A stretch of DNA of 64,000 bases from CAYWYR01 sp964462685 (GTDB lineage Bacteria > Bacteroidota > Ignavibacteria > Kapaibacteriales > UBA2268): positions 1 to 64,000 of the forward strand of contig CAYWYR010000009.1 of NCBI GenBank assembly GCA_964462685.1, written 5' to 3'. Position numbers and translations under genes: made by a program. The notes beneath the pieces were generated by a model, which was not told the DNA's origin, did not search any database, and saw only the letters and a program-made list of their open reading frames with translations. Of the stretch, positions 33,365 to 41,215 are shown in pieces; position 1 is the stretch's first letter, and each line of letters begins with the position of its first letter.

Positions 33365-34942
33365 TTATTTGATCTTCGGAGCTCCGGCTAGAATATCTTC
33401 CCCAACTCCTGAAGCAAACTGCTCGAAGTTTTTATGGAAGGCTTTAGATAGTTTCTCTGCTTTTTGGTCGTAAGAATCCATATCTTTCCAAGTGGTTCTT
33501 GGGTCTAAGAGTTCGGAAGGAACTCCCGGACATTCAACTGGCATCATAAGGCCGAAAATGTGATTTTCCTTGAAGTCCACATTGTCTAATTCGCCGTTGA
33601 GTGCAGCTGTTATCATAGCTCTTGTGTATTTGAGTTTTATACGGCTTCCCTCTCCGTATTCTCCGCCTGTCCATCCGGTATTTACAAGCCAAACATTAGT
33701 GTTTTGCTCTTGTATTTTCTCTGATAGCATCTCGGCATAAGCGCCGGGGTGGAGCGGCATGAACGGTGCGCCGAAGCATGCTGAGAATACGGTAACGGGT
33801 TCGGTAATGCCTGCTTCAGTGCCAGCTACTTTGGCTGTATAGCCAGAAATAAAATGGTAAGCCGCCTGGCCGGGTGTTAATTTTGATATTGGAGGCAGTA
33901 CACCGAACGCGTCAGCGGTAAGGAAAAAGATGTTCTTTGGATTATTACCCTTAGATGGTTCTGCTATATTGTCTATATGGTAGATCGGGTAGCTTACTCT
34001 TGTGTTAGGAGTGATCTTATCGCTTTCAAAATCAACTTCGTTGCCGTTTTTAAAAGTTACGTTTTCCAGAAGAGCAGTTGGTTTTATGGCTCTATAAATA
34101 TCTGGTTCGTTCTCCTCGGTAAGATCGATTACTTTAGCGTAGCAACCACCTTCGAAGTTGAAAACCGTGTTTTCATACCAGCCGTGTTCGTCATCGCCGA
34201 TGAGTTTGCGATCCGGATCAGCAGAAAGGGTTGTTTTGCCGGTACCTGAAAGTCCAAAAAAGATCGCTGTATTGCCGTCATTACCGATATTTGCTGAACA
34301 ATGCATTGGCAGAACGTTATGCACTGTAGGGAAAAGGAAGTTAAGCGAACTGAATATCCCTTTTTTGATCTCACCGGTATAACCAGTGCCACCGACAAGT
34401 GCAATTTTTTTAGTGAAGTTGAGAATAGCAAAATTGTGCTGGCGTGTACCGTCAACCTCTGGATCAGCTTTGAACCCAGGAGCGTTTACAACAAGCCATT
34501 CGTTCTCGAAGTTTTCAAGTTCGTCTTCCTCAGGCCTTATAAACATATTATGAACGAACAGATTACTCCAAGGGTATTCGTTTACGAATCTAATTGGCAT
34601 TCTGTATTTTTCGTCCGCATTAGCGAATCCGTCCCTAGCGTAGATTTCTTTACCGCTTAGGTATTCTACCATCTTATCATAAAGCTTATCAAATTTATCG
34701 CTATCAAAAGGGATGTTAATATCTCCCCACCATATTTTATCTTCAGTTATCGAGTCTTTTACAATGAATCTGTCCTTTGGTGATCTGCCTGTGAACTCAC
34801 CAGTGTTGACAGCTATAGCACCGCTATCAGCCCTTACAGCCATATCCTTATCAACGGCTATCTGAGATAGTTTATCCGGTGAAAGGTTCCAGTGAACTGT
34901 AGCGTTTTTTATTCCGATCGATTCTAATGATTGGTTGCCCAT
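33365..34942 (-). CDS. pckA: Phosphoenolpyruvate carboxykinase (ATP)
   Basis: PckA interconverts oxaloacetate plus ATP and phosphoenolpyruvate plus CO2 plus ADP, the first step of gluconeogenesis. It is the ATP type: P-loop GLSGTGKTTLS at about 229-239, followed by the metal-binding GDDEHGW, with TGRSPKDRF near the N-terminus for substrate binding. Length 525 is normal. It is last in a dense minus-strand gene run and is followed by a clear terminator. Confidence 0.96.
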   Translation of the reverse strand: MGNQSLESIGIKNATVHWNLSPDKLSQIAVDKDMAVRADSGAIAVNTGEFTGRSPKDRFIVKDSITEDKIWWGDINIPFDSDKFDKLYDKMVEYLSGKEIYARDGFANADEKYRMPIRFVNEYPWSNLFVHNMFIRPEEDELENFENEWLVVNAPGFKADPEVDGTRQHNFAILNFTKKIALVGGTGYTGEIKKGIFSSLNFLFPTVHNVLPMHCSANIGNDGNTAIFFGLSGTGKTTLSADPDRKLIGDDEHGWYENTVFNFEGGCYAKVIDLTEENEPDIYRAIKPTALLENVTFKNGNEVDFESDKITPNTRVSYPIYHIDNIAEPSKGNNPKNIFFLTADAFGVLPPISKLTPGQAAYHFISGYTAKVAGTEAGITEPVTVFSACFGAPFMPLHPGAYAEMLSEKIQEQNTNVWLVNTGWTGGEYGEGSRIKLKYTRAMITAALNGELDNVDFKENHIFGLMMPVECPGVPSELLDPRTTWKDMDSYDQKAEKLSKAFHKNFEQFASGVGEDILAGAPKIK

Positions 34943-34969
34943 ATTTTAGTCGGTATGCCTTGTTGTTGA

Positions 34970-35347
34970 TTAATCAGTAGTAGAATTCTGTTCGAGTTTT
35001 TTTCTTTCGATAAAACCGTTTATATAATAAGCGGTTGCCCCGATACATGTAATAGCCATAGCGGAGAACACCTGTATTCTTCTTTCACGTGTTTCTCCGG
35101 GTTCCATATTGGAGCTTTTGTATGCCATAAAACCAGTCATTCCAGCTAGAATTAGGGTAAAAAGCACCACTATATGTGATATTGTTTTATTTCCGTTTTT
35201 GATAGCTGGCGCTGATAAAATAAACAGCAATCCGAAGATCGGGCCTATAAATGCGGTGAAGGGTCTGGCTTCGTTAGAAAAGTAGCTGTAAAGGCCAGCT
35301 ATTATCAATATAATTCCTGAGAATATCGCTACCAGATATGGTTTCAT
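34970..35347 (-). CDS. Small integral membrane protein
   Basis: A 125-residue protein with four predicted transmembrane segments (about 5-20, 32-48, 58-77, 95-113) and a charged C-terminal tail. No family recognised. It sits between a methyltransferase gene (7-bp gap) and pckA (27-bp gap) on the same strand and is probably co-transcribed with both. Confidence 0.6.
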   Translation of the reverse strand: MKPYLVAIFSGIILIIAGLYSYFSNEARPFTAFIGPIFGLLFILSAPAIKNGNKTISHIVVLFTLILAGMTGFMAYKSSNMEPGETRERRIQVFSAMAITCIGATAYYINGFIERKKLEQNSTTD

Positions 35348-35354
35348 GGATAGA

Positions 35355-36053
35355 TCAGTTTTTTTTGCGTGCTACTATTTTAGCGGCGTTAGAAAAATTA
35401 CCGTTCATGGTTTTGAAAACACCGTTTTCGTAACTGACAATATCAAAACAGTCTTCCAGTAGTGTCATCAGGTGTATTTCAGTGTGGTGTCTTAAAAGCA
35501 AGCCGTCTTCCAGCTCAAAGACTCCGTAGGGGTGATTGTATTTTTTACGTGCTTCAGAATATCTATCGATATTCCTTTGATCACGGTTTACTACAAAGTC
35601 ATTAACAAGGAGAACACCGTTGGGTTTGACAAGCGAGCATATCTGATTGATAAGATCACGCTGATCTTTGTTACCCGGTACCGCTGTGAGTACGCTTACC
35701 AGTAATACGGCATCGAAACCGCCAGCGGGCAGGGATTTTTTAAGTGTAGATAACTTAGAGTGAAATTCGATATTAGGGTTTCTTTTTTTTGCTTCTTTAA
35801 TCATTTTAGAAGCGGGGTCGTAGCCAATGTAACCGAGTTTGCTTCTTTTTTTTGTCACTATAGGATATAATCGGCCATATCCACAGCCAAAATCAAGTAC
35901 TGAAGCGTCATCTTCGATTTCGCCGAAGAGTTTATCAATATCAAGTTCGGAGGTAAATTCTTTTTCGCCAGCTATGGAGTTCCAATAGTCGAGTTGACTT
36001 TTGTTTTCAGCATCATTCTTAGTCTTTTCTTTCTTATCGGCTGTCTCTGGCAT
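35355..36053 (-). CDS. Class I SAM-dependent methyltransferase
   Basis: Motif I VLDFGCGYGRLYPI (about 51-64) and YIGYDPASKMIKEAKKR identify a Methyltransf_11/25-type enzyme; the later FDAVLLVSVLTAV and GVLLVNDFVVNRDQRN fit the fold. Target unknown. It overlaps the preceding 79-residue membrane gene by 20 bp. A second, only distantly similar methyltransferase lies at 29890-30615. Confidence 0.8.
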   Translation of the reverse strand: MPETADKKEKTKNDAENKSQLDYWNSIAGEKEFTSELDIDKLFGEIEDDASVLDFGCGYGRLYPIVTKKRSKLGYIGYDPASKMIKEAKKRNPNIEFHSKLSTLKKSLPAGGFDAVLLVSVLTAVPGNKDQRDLINQICSLVKPNGVLLVNDFVVNRDQRNIDRYSEARKKYNHPYGVFELEDGLLLRHHTEIHLMTLLEDCFDIVSYENGVFKTMNGNFSNAAKIVARKKN

Positions 36054-36273
36054 TCTTCTGTATCTCTTTAATGAATTTATCTTCTGCTCTTCCCATTATA
36101 TATATAAAAACCGCCCCGACAATAATCAGAAAGATTCCCATATAAAGGAACATATCATTATTATTTACGGAATATAGATAGAAAAGTAACAAAGCACTAA
36201 ATAAATCACTAGCTAAAGCGATCATTTTTCCTGTTTTGAACTTTTTTACTATTTCTAAGTCTTCTTTTTGCAT
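36034..36273 (-). CDS. Small two-helix membrane protein
   Basis: A 79-residue protein with two transmembrane helices (about 16-34 and 40-60) and charged ends. Its ATG shares one base with the dapD stop (TAATG) and its end overlaps the methyltransferase gene by 20 bp. This close packing argues that it is real. No family recognised. Confidence 0.55.
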   Translation of the reverse strand: MQKEDLEIVKKFKTGKMIALASDLFSALLLFYLYSVNNNDMFLYMGIFLIIVGAVFIYIMGRAEDKFIKEIQKNARDSR

Positions 36274-37097
36274 TATCTGAGATCTTCCTCTAGTGCTGTT
36301 TTGGCATCTGTATTTTCGTCTCTGTATTTGATGATCAGAGGTGTTTGAATTGATAATCCGTTGTTTTTAGCGAACTCTGAATTTATGGTTCGGCTTCCAG
36401 GAACCACGACTGCGTTCTGAGGCACTTGCAATGGGGTATTACCATCACTTTTAATAATTCTTTCATTAACGAGATCGTAAATTTTTGTGCTGGCGTTCAG
36501 GATGGTGCCGGTTCCGAGTACTGCTCTTTTCCCTACTCTTACGCCCTCATAAACGCCGCAGTTACCACCTATCATTACATCATCTTCAATAATTACAGGC
36601 AGTGCGCCTGCTGGTTCTAACACTCCACCGATCTGTGATGCAGCACTTATGTGTACATTTTTTCCGATCTGTGCACACGTGCCTACTAAGGCGTGTGAAT
36701 CCACCATCGAGCCTGAATCTATATAAGCACCGATATTGATATACATTGGCGGCATACAGATGACACCATTGGCTACGTAACAGCCATTCCTAATAGTTGA
36801 GCCCCCTGGAACTAGCCTTACACCGCTATCCTGTGACATCGGGCGCAATGTAAGCGGGGATTTATCGTAGAAATTAAACCCGCCCATCGACATATCTACA
36901 ATACCGCTGTTTTTGAAGATGAACAGTATCCCCTCTTTCACCCAAGTATTTACTTTCCAGTCTTCACCCTCGGGCTGTGCGCATCTGATAGAACCATCAT
37001 TCAGAGCTGAAAGGAAATCTTCTGTAAACTGGGAAATCTCCGAATCAGTCGGGGCGTTTTCCAAATATCTGTGAAGTCTGTTTTTTATCTCATTCAT
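36273..37097 (-). CDS. dapD: Tetrahydrodipicolinate N-succinyltransferase
   Basis: DapD transfers succinyl from succinyl-CoA to tetrahydrodipicolinate in the succinylase branch of lysine and diaminopimelate synthesis. The left-handed beta-helix is clear in hexapeptide repeats (GAYIDSGSMVDSHALVGTCA, GGNCGVYEGVRVGKRAVLG). Length 274 matches the family. It overlaps the agmatinase gene by 8 bp. It is the only lysine-pathway gene in the window. Confidence 0.93.
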   Translation of the reverse strand: MNEIKNRLHRYLENAPTDSEISQFTEDFLSALNDGSIRCAQPEGEDWKVNTWVKEGILFIFKNSGIVDMSMGGFNFYDKSPLTLRPMSQDSGVRLVPGGSTIRNGCYVANGVICMPPMYINIGAYIDSGSMVDSHALVGTCAQIGKNVHISAASQIGGVLEPAGALPVIIEDDVMIGGNCGVYEGVRVGKRAVLGTGTILNASTKIYDLVNERIIKSDGNTPLQVPQNAVVVPGSRTINSEFAKNNGLSIQTPLIIKYRDENTDAKTALEEDLR

Positions 37098-37983
37098 AGT
37101 AATAGATCAGATTTAAGATTTTATAGATCAGTCTGGCGGTTAGAATATCTGGATGAGTCACGCCTTGGATTGGCGCTAGCTCAACCACATCGAAGCCAAC
37201 AATTCTTTTTCCAGCTTTTTTGATTGTTCTAATTATATCTGTGGCCTCGGTATAGTAAAGGCCTTCGGGTTCGGGGGTTCCGGTAGATGGCATGATGGAA
37301 GGATCAAGTCCATCGACATCGAATGTAAGATAGATATCTTGCGGCAGTTTATCGACTAGTCTGGAGATCCAGTCCTCGCCATAATCCCCCTGCCTAATTG
37401 CTGAAGCGAAGTAAGTGTTAACATTGTTTTCAGTAATGAACTTATATTCTTCACTGCATAAGGCCCTAATCCCAACTTGGTGGATTTTTGTGGGATCGAG
37501 GAATTCGGCTACCCTTGCCATGATAGAGGCGTGTGAATATTTTGAGCCTTCGTATGTATCTCTAAGGTCTGAATGGGCATCTATCTGAAGAACCCCCATA
37601 TCAGGATAGGATTCGAGATGGGCTTTTATTACCGCAGATGAAATTGTGTGTTCACCACCTAGAGTTACTGCGAATTTACCTTCTGAAAGTGATGATCTGA
37701 CCGCATTATAAATTATATCCAGTGCTTCAGAATCTATACTATCTTTGAACTCCATAGGCGGGCATGTTGCTATACCTTTCTCGAAACAAAGCTCTTTCTT
37801 TGTTTCATCATCAAAGAACTCAACATAGGCGGATGCTTCTAAAACAGCTTGTGGGCCGAGGGCAGTGCCTCCGCCATAGCTTACGGTATGCTCGTACGGA
37901 GACTGTAGGATATTTATTTCGGCTTTACCCTGAGAATACTCAGGATCGATATTCAGAAAATTTGAATGACTGTCAAGATACAT
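37090..37983 (-). CDS. speB: Agmatinase (ureohydrolase family)
   Basis: A Mn-dependent ureohydrolase that most likely cleaves agmatine to putrescine and urea. The Mn ligands are visible in LGGEHTISS, QIDAHSDLRDTYEGSKYSHA and FDVDGLDPSIMPSTGTPEPEG. The DTYEGSKYSHAS stretch is typical of agmatinases rather than arginases. Length 297 is normal. The ATG lies 11 bp inside the upstream PLP decarboxylase gene, so the two are coupled, which bears on the decarboxylase substrate. Guanidinobutyrase or another ureohydrolase is the alternative. Confidence 0.85.
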   Translation of the reverse strand: MYLDSHSNFLNIDPEYSQGKAEINILQSPYEHTVSYGGGTALGPQAVLEASAYVEFFDDETKKELCFEKGIATCPPMEFKDSIDSEALDIIYNAVRSSLSEGKFAVTLGGEHTISSAVIKAHLESYPDMGVLQIDAHSDLRDTYEGSKYSHASIMARVAEFLDPTKIHQVGIRALCSEEYKFITENNVNTYFASAIRQGDYGEDWISRLVDKLPQDIYLTFDVDGLDPSIMPSTGTPEPEGLYYTEATDIIRTIKKAGKRIVGFDVVELAPIQGVTHPDILTARLIYKILNLIYYYE

Positions 37984-39361
37984 GGTTTTCTTGATTAGTT
38001 GTTAATTCTCTACCTACTTTGAGAATATTACCCATTAGCATGTCGATATGTTCGTTTCCAAGGGCTGAATTGACTGTTACCAACCTGATAAAAGTATGCC
38101 CGCCAGAAGTGCCGTATCCCACCTTTGCCATGCCGCGCTTATCGAGTTCTGAACATATTATCTCTGGCTTAACACCGATATAATTGAAGCAGATATTAAC
38201 GGAATCGGGTGGGAACACCAAATCCATCTCATTGCTTTCTCCAATTACTTTTGCAGCATAATCGGCCAGTGAGGTATGCTTTTCCAGCATAGCTTCGTAT
38301 CCTTTTTCGCCGTGGAATCGCCATGCCGTCCAAAGTTTTAGGGCGTCGTTTCTTCGGCCGCACTGGAGGGTATGGTTGCCTGGGTTATAATAGTCTTGTT
38401 CTGTCTGGAAAAGATAATCAGCGGTCTCATTGTATATGCTTTTAAGTATTCCCTTCTCCCTGAAGAGTATCGCAGAGCAAAGGAGAGTTGAGCCGAGCAT
38501 TTTATGGGGGTCCCAAGTAAAGGAGTCGGCTAGTTCGAGCCCATTGAACTTTTCTTTATAATCTGGGTGAAGGATAAGCGAACCGCCGTAGGCCGCATCA
38601 ACATGAAACCAGATACCATAATTTTTAGCTACTTTACCAAGTTTTTCCAAATCATCGAAAGCGCCGCGAACTGTAGTGCAAGTGGTAGCTACTACTAAAA
38701 AGGGGATATTGCCGAGTTTTAGGTCTTCTTCTATTTTCAATGAAAGATCATCGGGATCGAGCTGGCCGGCGGAGTTTGCTTTGCAGTACCTCATGTTATC
38801 ACGCCCGAGGCCTAAGATCCCCATATTCTTTCTGAGGGAATAATGGCATTCCTCGGAGGTATAAGCTATATATTTTTTACCGTTGTTACCTTTGTCTCTA
38901 TGCTCTGGATTCTTATGATTTACCGCGGCTAGAGTAGCTGTAAGATTTGATAATGATCCGCCAGGTACGAGAGTACCTTCCCCACTATTCATGCCGACAA
39001 GTGCTAGCATACGTTCGATGACTGACTTCTCAACCAGTATCTGAGCGCCTGCCGCTTTATATGTGTACATGGAATTATTCAGGCCAGCGGTAATCATATC
39101 TCCGGCGATAGATGGCATATCCTTACCAGCGAAGAGCTGGTTGAAGAAAACTGGACTACCCGTACGGGGAGTATAATCCAGGATATCCTTTATCGAAGAT
39201 AGGACCGAGTCCATGTCCCGACCTTCGTTATTAAGGCTAAGGTCGAGTTTACTATCTAGTTCTTCAGGGCTTAGATAAGGAATTGTAGATGACGTATTTT
39301 CGCTAGACAGAAAATCATCGAGAATGGATGATACCTTGTCGAACAAATCTCTGTTTTTCAA
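37973..39361 (-). CDS. Group II PLP-dependent decarboxylase
   Basis: An amino acid decarboxylase of fold type I, group II (glutamate, aromatic amino acid, diaminobutyrate and cysteine-sulfinate decarboxylases). PGGSLSNLTA (about 133-142) binds PLP phosphate, His173 stacks on the ring, Asp255 is in HVDAAYGG, and Lys287 (DPHKML) forms the Schiff base. Length 462 is normal. The substrate cannot be read from sequence. Overlap with an agmatinase gene suggests arginine as substrate, although known arginine decarboxylases belong to other groups. Aspartate, glutamate or 2,4-diaminobutyrate are the conservative alternatives. Confidence 0.85.
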   Translation of the reverse strand: MKNRDLFDKVSSILDDFLSSENTSSTIPYLSPEELDSKLDLSLNNEGRDMDSVLSSIKDILDYTPRTGSPVFFNQLFAGKDMPSIAGDMITAGLNNSMYTYKAAGAQILVEKSVIERMLALVGMNSGEGTLVPGGSLSNLTATLAAVNHKNPEHRDKGNNGKKYIAYTSEECHYSLRKNMGILGLGRDNMRYCKANSAGQLDPDDLSLKIEEDLKLGNIPFLVVATTCTTVRGAFDDLEKLGKVAKNYGIWFHVDAAYGGSLILHPDYKEKFNGLELADSFTWDPHKMLGSTLLCSAILFREKGILKSIYNETADYLFQTEQDYYNPGNHTLQCGRRNDALKLWTAWRFHGEKGYEAMLEKHTSLADYAAKVIGESNEMDLVFPPDSVNICFNYIGVKPEIICSELDKRGMAKVGYGTSGGHTFIRLVTVNSALGNEHIDMLMGNILKVGRELTTNQENHVS

Positions 39362-39412
39362 GTAAAGCCCTTACTATTATTCTGCTTTCAACGGAAAGCC
39401 TAAAGAATGAAA

Positions 39413-40036
39413 TTAACTGTTTGATGATTCACGAGCTTGCATGTATGCGGTGTCGTAGGCTTTAGATAAACCCAATGCATTTGAGAGCATGAAAACCGGT
39501 ACTGTGAAAAGCAATGTAGAAGTAAGCATCGGATATCCGAATTCCCTTACAAAAGCAAGACCTGCAGCGTAAGATGCCAAAAGACCGTCGAATCCAGTAC
39601 TATAAAGTGACAATCCTATTTCCGGAAAAAAGGATTCCGACCAGACAGCACCATTGGTAACGAAAAAGAAAAGTACGCTACTGCTAACCGCAAAACCGGT
39701 TGAAACCGTTAGGTTTTTCATCCATGATTTTTGCATGATAGAAGAAAGTGATTTTTTCAGTTTGGGGTATAGGGTGGATATTCCGAACATCAGAGCGTAA
39801 GATAAATATACTGCCCATACTGAAAGATGGAAGCCGTAGTATGCATCACTGACTATGGCCGCTACCATAAAAAGACCGAGAGCTAATGCTTTTCTTTTAG
39901 CAAAGGCACCTAATAAGATGGCTATAGCGGGCATAGCCGTAAGATTAGGAATATCTGAGCTACGTGATATCGCTGCAAGAAAAACGATAACACACATAAC
40001 GAGAACAAGTTTGGTATCTGATTTTTGTATTTTCAT
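39413..40036 (-). CDS. DUF6580-like integral membrane protein
   Basis: A 207-residue protein with about five transmembrane segments. The IPNLTAMPAIAILLGAFAKRKALAL segment is characteristic of the DUF6580 group of putative transporters, which resemble ECF-type S components. The ligand is unknown. It lies 51 bp upstream of the decarboxylase and 20 bp after a 65-residue gene on the same strand. Confidence 0.65.
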   Translation of the reverse strand: MKIQKSDTKLVLVMCVIVFLAAISRSSDIPNLTAMPAIAILLGAFAKRKALALGLFMVAAIVSDAYYGFHLSVWAVYLSYALMFGISTLYPKLKKSLSSIMQKSWMKNLTVSTGFAVSSSVLFFFVTNGAVWSESFFPEIGLSLYSTGFDGLLASYAAGLAFVREFGYPMLTSTLLFTVPVFMLSNALGLSKAYDTAYMQARESSNS

Positions 40037-40056
40037 ACTATTTAGATTTTATCTGA

Positions 40057-40254
40057 TTATTCTTTTCCCAGCATATTTTTCAATGCTTTGACAAAAGCTT
40101 CGGGATTAGTCTGAACGGTATTCTCGATTTTATCGAGCATTTCTTTTTTCATCATCTCACGCATATCGGAATCATTGATCATTTCTTCGGCCGAGGAAAC
40201 GTCAGCGTCTGGTCTTTTTGCGGGAGAATTGGAATTATTACTGTTTTCAGACAT
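40057..40254 (-). CDS. Small acidic/basic helical protein
   Basis: A 65-residue protein with a polar, disordered N-terminus (SENSNNSNSPAKRPDADVSS) and a helical C-terminal part (MREMMKKEMLDKIENTV...). No family recognised. The close spacing to the DUF6580 gene and the even codon use support a real gene. Confidence 0.5.
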   Translation of the reverse strand: MSENSNNSNSPAKRPDADVSSAEEMINDSDMREMMKKEMLDKIENTVQTNPEAFVKALKNMLGKE

Positions 40255-40336
40255 AATGCATTATTTGTATAGATACAAAATTACGAAATATAGAGTTTAC
40301 TATTGGCAGAGGGTTTCCACAGCGTATTATAAAGTA

Positions 40337-41167
40337 CTACTCCTTTACCGCTCCGGCCGTAAGACCCTGTATAATCTGTTTTTGGAATAGCAAGAAGAGA
40401 AATAAGATAGGTGTAGCGGCAATCGATGCTGCCGACATAAGCCTTCCCCAATCCACAGACTGCTTACCGAGATAGAAATTCAGCCCAACTGGTAGTGTTC
40501 TATGGGCTTCATCAGTAGTAAAGAGGAAAGGAAAAAGAAATGAGTTCCAGTTTGCTAAGAAAGTATATATAGCCAAAACAGTAAGTATAGGTTTACAAAG
40601 CGGGAAAACTATCCTGAACATAATCTTCAGTTCTGACGCCCCGTCGATTCTAGCGGCGTTTTCTATATCCTCAGGGATATTATCAATGTATTGTTTTACC
40701 AGAAATATCCCGAACGGAGTGACCAGCCAAGGCACGATAAGAGCCATATATGTATTTATCCAACCGAAGCCGACCATGAGCCGATACATTGGAATCATGA
40801 TGACATGCGTGGGAATCACTAATATAGCGACTACACTTAGCAATAAAAGTTTTACACCTAATCCTGTTTTCCTTGAGATAGCCCATGCGACCATAGTGCA
40901 GAACAACAGATTGCCTGCTGTAACAACAATACCAACAAATGCAGAGTTGAAAAGATATCTACCGAAATTACCTTCGCTAAACGCTTGGGAATAGTTCTGT
41001 AAAGTCCATGAACTAAAGACAGTATCTATTATTCCTGAAAACTGTTCGGGTACATCTTTGAGAGATAGCACTATCATCCATATCAACGGCACTGCCATTA
41101 TTACGGCTATCAAGATCAGAAGCGTATGCTTAAGATAATTTGTTAGGATGCTCTTAACGATAGGATT
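40337..41167 (-). CDS. ABC sugar-type transporter permease (MalG-like), start unclear
   Basis: An inner-membrane permease of the carbohydrate importer class. Six transmembrane segments and the EAA-like motif ENAARIDGASELKIMFRIVFP (about 163-183 from the TTG at 41113) identify MalG-type proteins. The first normal start in frame is that TTG, which falls inside the first helix (LIAVIMAVPLIWM). Upstream, the frame continues without a stop for another 18 codons (SILTNYLKHTLLI...) that supply the usual cytoplasmic N-terminus but contain no ATG, GTG or TTG; a stop sits at 41168-41170. The gene either uses a rare start (ATC is available) or has lost its first codons. The partner permease, ATPase and binding protein are not adjacent, so it is an orphan here. 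Confidence 0.75.
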   Translation of the reverse strand, partial: NPIVKSILTNYLKHTLLILIAVIMAVPLIWMIVLSLKDVPEQFSGIIDTVFSSWTLQNYSQAFSEGNFGRYLFNSAFVGIVVTAGNLLFCTMVAWAISRKTGLGVKLLLLSVVAILVIPTHVIMIPMYRLMVGFGWINTYMALIVPWLVTPFGIFLVKQYIDNIPEDIENAARIDGASELKIMFRIVFPLCKPILTVLAIYTFLANWNSFLFPFLFTTDEAHRTLPVGLNFYLGKQSVDWGRLMSAASIAATPILFLFLLFQKQIIQGLTAGAVKE

Positions 41168-41215
41168 CTATTGGATGAATTGATTGGAAATTCAGCTTTT
41201 AGTCAATATTAGATA

